This document shows positions 1 through 11,500 of a stretch of DNA of 64,000 nt, one piece after another. The notes under the pieces were generated by a model. The model was not told the DNA's origin and did no database searches. It saw only the letters and a program-made list of their open reading frames with translations. The stretch covers positions 1,860,001 to 1,924,000 of the forward strand of contig CATNEN010000033.1 in assembly GCA_950097015.1 (NCBI GenBank), read 5' to 3'. The position numbers and the translations under genes were made by a program. Positions within the stretch are counted from its first letter, which is position 1. Each line of letters starts with the position of its first letter. This DNA is from Macrostomum hystrix. Taxonomy: Eukaryota > Platyhelminthes > Macrostomidae.

Positions 1-612
1 CTCAGGGAAACAGTGGACTGCTATGGAGAATGACCTCAGGGAAACAGTGGACTGCTATGGAGAATGACCTCAGGGAAACAGGGGACTGCTATGGAGAATG
101 ACCTCAGGGAAACAGGGGACTGCTATGGAGAATGACCTCAGGGAAACAGTGGACTGCTATGGAGAATGACCTCAGGGAAACAGTGGACTGCTATGGAGAA
201 TGACCTCAGGGAAACAGTGGACTGCTATGGAGAATGACCTCAGGGAAACAGGGGACTGCTATGGAGAATGACCTCAGGGAAACAGGGGACTGCTATGGAG
301 AATGACCTCAGGGAAACAGTGGACTGCTATGGAGAATAACCTCAGGGAAACAGGGGACTGCTATGGAGAATGACCTCAGGGAAACAGTGGACTGCTATGG
401 AGAATGACCTCAGGGAAACAGGGGACTGCTATGGAGAATGACCTCAGGGAAACAGGGGACTGCTATGGAGAATGACCTCAGGGAAACAGGGGACTGCTAT
501 GGAGAATGACCTCAGGGAAACAGGGGACTGCTATGGAGAATGACCTCAGGGAAACAGGGGACTGCTATGGAAAATGGGGCTGCTACGGAGTATGACCTCA
601 GGGAAACAGGCA
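1..612. repeat. 34-bp tandem array, truncated at the left edge
   Basis: About 18 head-to-tail copies of a 34-bp unit that begins CTCAGGGAAACAG. The main variant is a T/G change that gives CAGTGGACTG or CAGGGGACTG. The array decays after about 570 and is cut by the window start. Every unit lacks long open frames on both strands. It probably lies in an intron of the VPS52 gene, whose next exon was not found in the window. Confidence 0.95.
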
Positions 613-1489
613 AATCTCAGGGACAATGACCTGAAGGATGCGATTTGAGCTGATTTTAGAATTTTCTAGCTAGAATTTTTTTATTATTACTGACAGTAGC
701 GCGGCTAGCTCTCAAATGCAGCCGTATTGTGGCAAAACGGAGTCACATGACACCCTAATGGTACAGAGATTGAGCTTGTCCAGCAACATTACAGCTTGAA
801 GAATATTGCGGGATAGCGGAATAGGACATGCAGAATGTATTCAAATGCTTGCCCGCCTCTCTATCATTGTGTCCTGAGGGAAGCATAACTGATGTCCCGC
901 CAATGTCTCCCATCTGGTCAGTCGGCGCTCAGCGTGTAAGTGGAGCCATGTCTGTGATATGCTGCAGTAGAATGAGGCTGAAAATTGCTAATTTAATTCT
1001 GCACCTATGCTAGCAGAGTAACTTAAGTGTGCTCTGCGAATTCGCGTTTTGGCACGATTCGGAATGCATCGATATACTCCTATGAGCTGCGTGAGAGAGA
1101 GCAAAGAGCATAGCAAATACAACTCCCTTCTCTGTCTCCCGCTTCCTGAGCAGATTTGGAGAAGCAATAGGACTGCTGCTCACGGCATGGGTGAGGCGGG
1201 CCAGGGAAGCCTCGAGCAGCCGCTGGGCACAGATGCATTGAGCCTACTTAGGATACACTCGCATGGCAGCAGGGCTCTACTGGCAAGGGAGAAGGTCAGC
1301 TCAGGCAAGGAAAGGCCAGACAGGCGAGCACACAAGCTGGATTGAGGTCTGGGGAAGCCAGGGAGCGACCCCACCCCCTGCAGAAGCAGAAAACTGCAGC
1401 GCGGAATACACAGCAGAACTTTTAGGCAAACCTTAAGGCCCGGCTGCGACATCCACCCGCTCTGCCTTCCCTCCCAGCCTGACATCACC
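613..1489. other. Non-repetitive spacer, no gene recognised
   Basis: Unique sequence between two arrays. Short open frames on both strands show no family resemblance. It should lie inside VPS52 intron 4 if the downstream exon is left of the window. I searched the minus strand for the next VPS52 segment (the coiled-coil continuation after exon 4) and did not find it. Confidence 0.5.
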
Positions 1490-1994
1490 CCCTGCCTCAC
1501 TCCCATCAGCCTCTGCCTCACACTCCCATCAGCCCTGCCTCACACTCACATCAGCCCCTGCCTCACACTCCCATCAGCCCCTGCCTCACACTCACATCAG
1601 CCCCTGGCTCACACTCACATCAGCCCCTGCCTCACACTCCCATCAGCCCCTGCCTCACACTCCCATCAGCCTGCCTCACACTCCCATCAGCCTGCCTCAC
1701 ACTCCCATCAGCCTGCCTCACACTCCCATCAGCCTGCCTCACACTCCCATCAGCCCCTGCCTCACACTCCCATCAGCCTGCCTCACACTCCCATCAGCCT
1801 GCCTCACACTCCCATCAGCCCCTGCCTCACACTCACATCAGCCCCTGCCTCACACTCCCATCAGCCCTGCCTCACACTTCCATCAGCCCCTGCCTCACAC
1901 TCACATCAGCCGCTGCCTCACACTCCCATCAGCCCCTGCCTCACACTCACATCAGCCCCTGCCTCACACTCACATCAGCCCCTGCCTCACACTC
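1490..1994 (-). repeat. 21-bp minisatellite, minus-oriented block
   Basis: About 24 units reading CCTCACACTCCCATCAGCC on the plus strand, with length variants of 20 to 24 bp caused by CCC(C)TG differences. The unit is the exact reverse complement of the unit in the 2630-3953 array, so the same family appears in both orientations about 640 bp apart. It lies immediately downstream (in gene orientation) of VPS52 exon 4. Confidence 0.95.
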
Positions 1995-2030
1995 CTCTCC
2001 ATCCTGTCCTGCAGGTAGGGCTGAACGTAC

Positions 2031-5000
2031 CTCCAATACCGAGTCGCAGTCCTTGATCTGCTTGTGGAGCCTGGCGATGTTCACAGCTTGGCGCAAATCT
2101 GCAATGCGGAATGGCTCAGGGTCAGGGCTGCGCAGAATAATAATGAAGCACCGGACAGACAGGCAGGCTATGAGAGGCCGCAGTGTACTAGAATAGCAAA
2201 GGCAAGGCAGCAATGCCCTGCCTTGACATGAAAGGATATGAAAGGTATGGCGGCGAAGGTGCACCCGAAGTCGGCCCAGAGGCGCGGGGGAAGCAGGATT
2301 TATTGCGCGGGGCGACAGTTGAACAAGAATTCACGCGGAGGGGCAAACGCAGGAAATGGTGAAACGGTTAAAGCCGAAATGCCAGCTGAATTCTATCTCT
2401 AAAGAGACAGCAAAAGTGCACACCAGCGGCGCAGACAATTGCTTCCTAAATCAATCCGTGAGCAAGTCATCGCTACTGACTAGCTATAAGATTCGATTAG
2501 CCTGGGCAGGAAATCGATGCGTGCCACTCGTCTAAGCGACAATTAGCGAGCATTGCTAATTCAAAGCATTGGCAATCCTCAGAGGAAACCTAGAAGTAAA
2601 GCAGAGAATGAGGATAATGAGAGGATGGAGAGTGTGAGGCAGGGGTTGATGGGAGTGTGAGGCAGGCTGATGGGAGTGTGAGGCAGGGTTGATGGGAGTG
2701 TGAGGCAGGCTGATGGGAGTGTGAGGCAGGCTGATGGGAGTGTGAGGCAGGCTTATGGGAGTGTGAGGCAGGCTGATGGGAGTGTGAGGCAGGCTTATGG
2801 GTGTGTGAGGCAGGCTGATGGGAGTGTGAGGCAGGCTTATGGGTGTGTGAGGCAGGCTTATGGGAGTGTGAGGCAGGCTGATGGGAGTGTGAGGCAGGCT
2901 TATGGGAGTGTGAGGCAGGCTGATGGGAGTGTGAGGCAGGCTTATGGGTGTGTGAGGCAGGCTTATGGGAGTGTGAGGCAGGCTGATGGGTGTGTGAGGC
3001 AGGCTGATGGGAGTGTGAGGCAGGCTGATGTGAGTGTGAGGCAGGCTGATGGGAGTGTGAGGCAGGCTGATGGGAGTGTGAGGCAGGCTGATGGGAGTGT
3101 GAGGCAGGCTGATGGGAGTGTGAGGCAGGCTGATGGGAGTGTGAGGCAGGCTGATGGGAGTGTGAGGCAGGCTGATGGGTGTGTGAGGCAGGCTGATGGG
3201 AGTGTGAAGCAGGCTGATGGGAGTGTGAGGCAGGGGCTGATGTGAGTGTGAGGCAGGCTGATAGGAGTGTGAGGCAGGGGTTGATGGGAGTGTGAGGCAG
3301 GCTGATGGGAGTGTGAGGCAGGGGCTGATGGGAGTGTGAGGCAGGCTGATGGGAGTGTGAGGCAGGCTGATGGGTGTGTGAGGCAGGCTGATGGGAGTGT
3401 GAGGCAGGCTGATGGGAGTGTGAGGCAGGGGTTGATGGGAGTGTGAGGCAGGCTGATGGGAGTGTGAGGCAGGGGCTGATGGGAGTGTGAGGCAGGCTGA
3501 TGGGAGTATGAGGCAGGCTGATGGGAGTATGAGGCAGGGGGTGATGGGAGTGTGAGGCAGGCTGATGGGAGTGTGAGGCAGGGGGTGATGGGAGTGTGAG
3601 GCAGGGGGTGATGGGAGTGTGAGGCAGGGGCTGATGGGAGTGTGAGGCAGGCTGATGGGAGTGTGAGGCAGGCTGATGGGAGTGTGAGGCAGGCTGATGG
3701 GAGTGTGAGGCAGGCTGCTGGGAGTGTGAGGCAGGCTGATGGGAGTGTGAGGCAGGCTGATGGGAGTGTGAGGCAGGCTGATGGGTGTGTGAGGCAGGCT
3801 GATGGGAGTGTGAGGCAGGTTGATGGGAGTGTGAGGCAGGCTGATGGGAGTATGAGGCAGGCTGATGGGAGTGTGAGGCAGGCTGATGGGAGTGTGAGGC
3901 AGGCTGATGGGTGTGTGAGGCAGGCTGATGGGTGTGTGAGGCAGGCTGATGGAATATGGGATCTATGTTTAATTCCAGCAGCTGCTAGTTGAGTCAGTTT
4001 CCTCTGACATTTCTCATCATCCGTCGCTTCTCGGACGGAGAGGCAGCCGCTGGATTCGTTAGAAAACTCCTCCCTCTCGTATCCTCCCTGCTGCTTTCAT
4101 CCTCATTTCTTCCCGTTCCTTCCTAAGGCCGGCCGCATCCCCATCTAGTTATCCCGGTCCCCCGGTCCCCGGCCTTGCCGACCTCTCGCTTCAGTATTTT
4201 TAGCGACTTGCCTCTCTGCGCTGCCCTAGCGCCCCCAGCGAGCCAGACACACTCGCCGCCTATTTTGTCCTAGCACTTTACAGGGGATTTCGGTAGGGCT
4301 GTGGAACTGCTGCGTAGGCTCTGCCTTTAATAGACTCCTCTTGCTTCGCTCCCCTATTTTTTTCCTCCGTATCCAAAGCCTCTGCTCATGTTGCTCGCTG
4401 CACGTATCTCCTCTGCCCGTTTGCATGCCGGCTCCTCTGAGCTGCCTGCTCACCATGGCTCTCGCCTAGCTCATGCTTCACAAGCAAATTATCCCCCCCA
4501 CTATCCCATATCCCTCTTTCCCAAAACCCCTCACTCTCCCTAATCCCCTCAATCCCATCGTCCCTCACTCTACCATATCCCCTCACTCCCATATCCCCTC
4601 ACTCCCCCTAATACCCGCTCACTCTCCCAAATACCCTCACTCCCCCTCATACCCGCTCACTCTCCCAAATACCCTCACTCCCCCTCATACCCACTCAATC
4701 TCCCAAATACCCTCACTCCCCCTCATACCCGCTCACTCTCCCAAATCCCCTCACTCCCCCTCATACCCGCTCACTCTCCCAAATCCCCTCACTCCCCCTC
4801 ATACCCACTCAATCTCCCAAATACCCTCACTCCCCCGAATACCCACTCACTCTCCCAAATCCCCTCACTCCCCCGAATACCCACTCACTCTCCCAAATCC
4901 CCTCACTCCCCCTCATACCCACTCACTCTCCCAAATCCCCTCACTCCTACTCATACCCGCCCACTCTCCCAAATACCCTCACTCCCCCTCATACCCGCCC

Positions 5001-6331
5001 ACTCTCCCAAATCCCCTCACTCCCAAATACCAAACAACGCATTGTTCGACGCAATCGCTGAAGGCAGAAAGTTAAAGTTGCTTCTGCTTATATATCCCCC
5101 TAGTGTGGCATTGGTATTCACTCCGTATTTCATTCATTGTGATGATTCTGTGACAAGGAGTTTTGTGACCCACAAAACACAGAGAAGGTAGCCGCTCACA
5201 GTCCTGGATGCTGAGGGCCTGAGCACTGTCCAGCTGCGACTCAACTTGGCGCGAGTAGTCTCGTAAGTCCACGCCCTGCAATGCAGCAAATCGATTCACT
5301 CATCTTATCACATCCCAGTTCCTCATCTTATCCTATCCATATTCCTCATCACATCCCTTTCCCCATTCCACCCCTTTCCTCATCCCACTCCTTTCCTCAT
5401 CCTACTCCTTTCCTCATCCCACCCCTTTCCTCATCCCACTCCTTTCCTCATCACACCCCTTTCCTCATTCCACCCCTTTTCCTCACCCATCCCTTTCCTC
5501 ATCCCACTCCTTTCCTCATCCTACTCCTTTCCTCATCCCACCCCTTTCTTCATCCCACTCCTTTCCTCATCCCACTCCTTTCCTCATCCCACCCCTTTCC
5601 TCATCCCACTCCTTTCCTCATCCCACTCCTTTCCTCATCACACCCCTTTCCTCATTCCACCCCTTTTCCTTGTTCCACTTCTTTCCTCATCCCACTCCTT
5701 TCCTCATCACACTCCTTTCTTCATCACAGTCCTTTCCTCATCACACCCCTTTCCTCATTCCACCCCTTTTCCTTATTCCACTTCTTTCCTCATCCCACTC
5801 CTTTCCTCATCACACTCCTTTCTTCATCACGGTCCTTTCCTCACCACACCCCTTTCCTCATTCCATCCCTTTTCCTTATTCCACTTCTTTCCTCATCCCA
5901 CTCCTTTCCTCATCACACTCCTTTCTTCATCACAGTCCTTTCCTCATCCCATCCCTTTCCTCATCCCATCCCTTTCCTCATCCCATCCCTTTCCTCATCC
6001 CATCCCTTTCCTCATCCCATCCCTTTCCTCATCCCATCCCTTTCCTCATCCCATCCCTTTCCTCATCCCACTCCTTTCTTTATCCTTTTCAACTCCCTAT
6101 CTCTGACCCTATCCCTACTCCTTATTCCCTTACGAAAGAAGACTGGCTGCATTTATTCCAGCTCACCGACTGAAGCGCCTGACGGACCTCATCGTCAGCG
6201 AGATTCTCCTCGATGTGGTCTTTAAAAAAATATGTGCGCATTATTTTAATAGATATAAAACTACACTTCACGCATGCGCCTTGAAACTCACCCAAAACTC
6301 GCTCAGAGAAGTTTTCTACAGATTGTTCCAT
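2031..6331 (-). CDS. VPS52: VPS52 (GARP/EARP tethering complex subunit), 5' part; four exons
   Basis: VPS52 is a coiled-coil subunit of the GARP and EARP complexes, which tether endosome-derived vesicles at the trans-Golgi network or recycling endosomes. Four coding exons join in phase on the minus strand: 6331-6292 (ATG, with an in-frame TGA just upstream), 6219-6167, 5275-5200 and 2098-2031. All have GT donors and AG acceptors. Recognisable segments are HIEENLADDEVRQALQS (exon 2), GVDLRDYSRQVESQLDS (exon 3) and AVNIARLHKQIKDCDSVLE (exon 4), which follow the N-terminal coiled-coil region of animal VPS52 in order and spacing. The N-terminus is shorter than in vertebrates. About 79 residues are present; the rest (several hundred residues) must lie left of the window. 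Introns 2, 3 and 4 each carry tandem arrays. Assignment rests on remembered family sequence. Confidence 0.85.
2630..3953 (+). repeat. 21-bp minisatellite, plus-oriented block
   Basis: About 62 units of AGTGTGAGGCAGGCTGATGGG, with variants GGGTGTGTGAGG, GCTTATGGG and AGGGG(C/T)TGATGG. Because 21 is a multiple of three, the array gives open frames of repeated VRQADGS-like peptide that are not genes. It sits in VPS52 intron 3, upstream of exon 4 in gene orientation, and is inverted relative to the 1490-1994 block on the other side of that exon. Confidence 0.97.
3954..4480. other. Unique intronic stretch, no feature seen
   Basis: Pyrimidine-rich unique DNA within VPS52 intron 3, between two arrays. 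Short open frames on the minus strand show no recognisable domain. Confidence 0.5.
4481..5030 (+). repeat. Pyrimidine-rich composite array, about 36-bp period
   Basis: Units alternate CCTCACTCCCCCTCATACCC with (G/A)CTCACTCTCCCAAATACC to give a composite period near 36 bp, about 15 copies. The plus strand is almost purine-free, so the transcribed VPS52 intron 3 RNA is purine-rich here. The 200-codon open frame across it is a repeat artefact. Confidence 0.93.
5300..6075 (+). repeat. 17-bp polypyrimidine array in VPS52 intron 2
   Basis: About 45 units of CCTTTCCTCATCCCACT with small variants (CACACT, CCATCC, CTTTTCC). It fills most of the 890-bp intron 2 (6166-5276). One strand is nearly all C/T with scattered A. 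The 314-codon open frame rich in SSHPFPHP is a repeat artefact. Confidence 0.95.
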
Positions 6332-7673
6332 TCATTAACGGCTGATGGTTATGGGAGGCTGAAATGGATTCGGAGATTGTATTGTCTATGGTAAAAATCT
6401 GCTAATCCCACTACGGCCTCGTTATTTTACGAGTACATCACATGACAGCGAGGGTGGGGTTTCATAATCGCTGTATCTTGCTTAAACTGATTGAGTCACG
6501 TGATTAAAGAAACATTTCTAGGGGTATCGCGTCGATAAACTGTTTCTAAAAATAGTCACGCCTTCAAGCCAATGCGACTAATCAATAAAATTTCATTCGA
6601 AAAGAAAAAGTCAATAAGCTCACAGATTTTCTGTGCTGGACTTGAAGGTGACTTATTTGCTAAATATTATTTCTAATATTATATTTCCTTTCTCATATTC
6701 TAAAGGACCGGTGCAAAAAAGTTTTGTGCCTAGATAGTAAAGATGCGTGCGCAAAGATCACTAACCTAATGCATAGTTGCTAGGGATTAAACAAGAGGAG
6801 AACAAGACAGAGATAAATAAGTGGCTCAGAAGAAGCCGTGCATTCGCTAGAGGGGGCCGTAAAACACACGCCAAAGAGTAGCAATACACACGTATTGCAG
6901 TACACACGTAAGCAATTCGAACTCCAAGTGACCCAGCAGCTGCCAACAGTGCTTCCGAACTGATCCCTAGCCATCCCATTGCTATTAGTTTGGGATCAGA
7001 GGATAATTAGTTGATTTAGAGAATAGTTTTCCACCTGGTGGGATAATTGGTTAACCGAGAAGACAATTTCCAATGATAGATCATTCTGAGGAAAGCTTTG
7101 GAGCAGTGCAACAGCCTGGAGTCACCGGGGCCCGCTAGGAACAACAAAAAAGCCTGTCGATTGTAGAAAAGTGACAGCGAATACCGTAAGAGTTTAGTAA
7201 AAAACTGACTTATCCCATAATAAATACGGACTAATTAATTTTAGCGATCGCCACTCGCGTCTGAAATAATATCACGATTGCAGGAGTAAAATGTTACAAA
7301 AAGCGCGCAAACAAAAAGAGCACTAGACTGAGTACTTCTCATACGAAAAACGTTTAAAAGGACATTTCGCGAATTTCTTTTGTTTCTCTTTTTTAAAAGA
7401 AAGGTAGCGAGGTAAAGCGTTTAGCCATACTTTATAGTATAGGAGTATACCATTTATAAACTCATCGCTACTAACTTCTACAATAAACAGAACGGCATTG
7501 CACATAGTAAGCACATGGGCTATTGCTGGCTGGGCCGTGTGAATAGCTGATATTTAAATAACTGGCTAACAGTTCACAGAAACAACTTTAACATTTATGC
7601 GAGAGAAATAGCCGAGAAACAAGAAAAGAGACTGAAGACCATATCGACACTCATATTAGGACCTACTTCTCAG
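6332..7673. other. Intergenic, putative VPS52 upstream region
   Basis: AT-rich unique sequence upstream of the VPS52 start codon. No open frame with family resemblance, no convincing TATA box and no RNA gene recognised. The VPS52 promoter or a trans-splice acceptor would be expected close to 6340. Confidence 0.5.
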
Positions 7674-8190
7674 GCTCTGTCTACTTCTCAGGCCACTGCC
7701 TACGTCTCAGGCTCTGTCTACTGCTCAGGCCACTGCCTACGTCTCAGGCTCTGTCTACTGCTCAGGCCACTGCCTACGTCTCAGGCTACTTCCTACTTCT
7801 AGACCTACTGCCTAATTCTCGAGCTACTGCCTACTTCTTAAGCCAATGCCAACATGTCAGGCTACTGCCAACATGTCAGGCTACTGCCAACATGTCAGGC
7901 TACTGCCAACATGTCAGGCTACTGCCAACATGTCAGGCTACTGCCAACATGTCAGGCTACTGCCAACATGTCAGGCTATTGCCTACTTTTAGAGCTACTG
8001 CCTACTTCTCAAGCTACTGCCTACTTCTTAAGCTACTGCCAACATGTCAGGCTACTGCCTACTTCTCAGGCTACTGCCTACTTCTTAAGCTACTGCCTAC
8101 TTCTCAGGCTACTGCCTACTTCTTAAGCTACTGCCAACTTCTCCGGCTACTGCCTACTTCTCGGGCTACTGCCTACCTCTCAGGACATAT
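7674..8190 (+). repeat. 19-bp tandem array with two sub-families
   Basis: Units of GCTACTGCCAACATGTCAG and GCTACTGCCTACTTCTCAG, preceded by older variants with GGCCACTGCCTACGTCTCAG and GGCTCTGTCTAC. About 27 units. The blocks of the AACATG and CTACTT variants are segregated, which suggests separate amplification events. It is intergenic between VPS52 and the 3' end of the 14-3-3 gene. Open frames here are artefacts. Confidence 0.93.
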
Positions 8191-8552
8191 GAAGTCATTG
8201 TCTGTAGAGGATTTCCAATCCCAGTTTCTAGCCAACTTCTCTTAACTCAAGTGCAGAAATTGAGAAGAGAACACGCGATAGGGTGGCAGAACCTGTTCCA
8301 CAAAGAGACAGCAAATGACTGCAACAACTGAACACGAGCAGACAAACAGACAAAGAAAAGCACGAAAAGCAAGAAACACGAGACATTAGAAAGCCAGCGA
8401 GCTCAATTTTTAGGTGGGGAAGTAATTATTAAAAAAGCGGAGACATTGGAAAAGAGATTGCAGGACACTGCATAGAGACTATGACGCGTCACAGTTGCTT
8501 CGTTATTTCATCAAGGTCATCCAGTCAGCAATGACCCGCCTGGCCTCCTGCC

Positions 8553-11500
8553 TCAGTTGCCGCCCTCCTTTGGTGGCTCCTCCGCCTCTTTCTCCTCTGA
8601 AATTGGAAAGTGGTGCAGGGCGTAGCGTGAAACTATTTTTCTACAACGGAATCGAATTGCGCAACTTTCTCCTAGCAGCTGTCTGAGTAGTCTAGGCGTG
8701 GGGTGTGTGGAGCTACTCTCCTTACAGCTCAAACTGTCTGAGTAGACTAGGTGTGGGGTGTGTGGAGCTACTCTCCTTACAGCTCAAACTGTCCTGAGTA
8801 GACTAGGCGTGGGGTGTGTGGAGCTACTCTCCTTACTGCTCAAACTGCCTGAGTAGACTAGGTGTGGGGTGTGTGGAGCTACTCTCCTTACAGCTCAAAC
8901 TGTCTGAGTAGACTAGGTGTGGGGTGTGTGGAGCTACTCTCCTTACAGCTCAAACTGCCTGAGTAGACTAGGTGTGGGGTGTGTGGAGCTACTCTCCTTA
9001 CTGCTCAAACTGCCTGAGTAGACTAGGCGTGGGGTGTGTGGAGCTACTCTCCTTACTGCTCAAACTGCCTGAGTAGACTAGGCGTGGGGTGTGTGGAGCT
9101 ACTCTCCTTACAGCTCAAACTGTCTGAGTAGACTAGGCGTGGGGTGTGTGGAGCTACTCTCCTTACAGCTCAAACTGTCTGAGTAGACTAGGTGTGGGGT
9201 GTGTGGAGCTACTCTCCTTACAGCTCAAACTGTCTGAGTAGACTAGGCGTGGGGTGTGTGGAGCTACTCTCCTTACAGCTCAAACTGTCTGAGTAGACTA
9301 GGCGTGGGGTGTGTGGAGCTACTCTCCTTACAGCTCAAACTGTCTGAGTAGACTAGGCGTGGGGTGTGTGGAGCTACTCTCCTTACAGCTCAAACTGTCT
9401 GAGTAGACTAGGTGTGGGGTGTGTGGAGCTACTCTCCTTACAGCTCAAACTGTCTGAGTAGACTAGGTGTGGGGTGTGTGGAGCTACTCTCCTTACAGCT
9501 CAAACAGCTCAAACTGTCTGAGTAGACTAGGCGTGGGGTGTGTGGAGCTACTCTCGTTACTGCTCAAACTGCCTGAGTAGACTAGGCGTGGGGTGTGTGG
9601 AGAATAATGGGGACGTGTGCCAAAAGCCTTGCTGCTAGCATTGTCCTCGATAAATTATTAGTTCGGTAGAAAGATGCTCATTGGTCAAAAAGTATCGAAT
9701 TATTAATGTCGCGAGCACAATCCACACACAAGGGGGTGAGTGGCATTGCGGTCTAAAGCGCTTTCCCCTCTCACTAAAGTCCCTGAGCTCGATTCCGCCG
9801 CGAAGCCACATTTTTTTTGGGGCAAAGCCGCGCAGAGAAGGCTTGGGGGCTTGTGCAATTGCCACCATTAAGGGCGAACCTCTAAGGCCTAGCAATAGTG
9901 TACACTGCATGACGATGAGAAATTCAGGGTATATGTACATACCTGTGTGAGTGCCTGCGTACGGTATCTGTGTGCGTCTGTTTAGGAGTCAGCGTTTGTT
10001 CTGATTGGCTGCTGGGCTTGGGGAGGTTGCGTGTCGTTGCTTAGGGCCGCTGCCCCCTCCCCTCCGCATCTTAGTACTTTTCCCTGCCTGGCTATTCAAG
10101 TGAGATCTTCGAAATGAAATATATTATTCGAAAAAAATTCAACCAAGCGCAGAGTCGCTAACAAAGCAACAAAGCCAGCAAGGAACTGACCTTCGCCAGC
10201 AGCCTGCATGTCCGAAGTCCACAGGGTGAGGTTGTCCCTGAGCAGTTGCATGATCAGGGTGCTGTCCTTGTAGGACTCCTCAGACAGGGTGTCCAGCTCG
10301 GCGATGGCCTCGTCGAAGGCGGTCTTGGCCAGCTTGCAAGCCCTATCGGCCGAGTTGAGAATCTCATAGTAGAACACGGAGAAGTTGAGGGCCAGGCCCA
10401 GGCGAATGGGGTGGGTTGGCTTGAGCTGCGTGCTGGCGATGTCGGTGGCGGCCTTGTAGGCTGTCAGGCTGTTCTCCGCGGCCTCCTTGCGCTCGGCGCC
10501 GGTAGCGAATTCGGCCAGGTAGCGCAGGTAGTCGCCCTTCATCTTGTAGTAGAAGACGCGAGACTCGGCCACGGTGGCATTGGGGATGAGATGAGTCTCC
10601 AGCACGTCCAGGATGTCGTCGCAGATGCGCTTGAGCTCCTTCTCAACCTGGGAGCGGAAGGCGCGGATCAGTTCGAGCTTCTCGCTGCCAGATTTGCTCT
10701 CCTCCTTCTGCTCGATGCTGCTCATGATGCGCCAGCTGGCCCGCCTGGCCCCGATCACATTCTTGTAGGCCACGGACAGCAGGTTGCGCTCCTCCACTGT
10801 CAGCTCGACATCCATCATGGCCACAGCCTTCATGGAGTCTACCATCTCTGGCAGATCGCGTGCCGGTTTTAGTTGTGTTTATTAAAACAAAGTTTGAAAA
10901 TAAAAGACTAGTTTTCTTTCCCTCATATTACAGTATCTACAATACACATATATGAGGTTGCAGCCTAGTGGTTAGAGCATTGGACTGACAACTTGGATGT
11001 CGGGGGTTCAAAGACACAAAGTAAGCTCTATCTTAGTATGACTTTTTTAAATACTTAACTCAATGTTACTTTAACCTACTCAGTAGCATTACTTAAAAAT
11101 AATGGGCTAAATAAGGTAAATATATAATCTAAAAAAGTCAATCACTAATTAGAATGGGTTGGTGGTAACTGTTTAAAATTTTTGACTTACTTTGCTTCAG
11201 AAGGGAATTGTGCATCACATGCAAACTCTTATTTCCTCAAACTCTGGTCAGACAACTTGCACTTCTGACTCAACCCTCCTGACCTGACCCCTTGTTGAGT
11301 TGGATAAGCAATGTCCTACTTTAGCTACATTTTTAGTATGTAGTAGGCACAAAAGCACAGTAGGACATTCATTGAGTTAGACCAGTAAGATTTATGATTG
11401 ATCCCATTAATTTCTTGCTAAGCCCATAACTGATAGTTATCTATTGACTTTAAATTGAACCTATTTTTGGCCTGCTACTTCACTTCTTTATGTCAGTTTA

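Noticed and set aside
2700-3992. Open frames of 181 and 116 codons made of VRQADGS-like repeats
   Set aside because: Translation of a 21-bp minisatellite in a VPS52 intron; the opposite strand belongs to the gene.
4473-6225. 200-, 314- and 167-codon proline/serine-rich frames
   Set aside because: Translation of the 36-bp and 17-bp pyrimidine arrays; VPS52 exons and introns run on the other strand.
7854-8245. 90- and 117-codon frames rich in YCQHVRLLPT
   Set aside because: Artefact of the 19-bp array, no conserved flanks.
10096-10190. Hydrophobic C-terminus read through after 14-3-3 residue 241
   Set aside because: A GTCAGT donor and an in-phase terminal exon at 8596-8553 give a normal 14-3-3 tail.
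10246-10872. 208-codon plus-strand frame
   Set aside because: Antisense shadow of the long 14-3-3 exon.
10951-11020. Functional tRNA-Val gene
   Set aside because: A- and B-boxes are good but the anticodon and acceptor stems do not pair.
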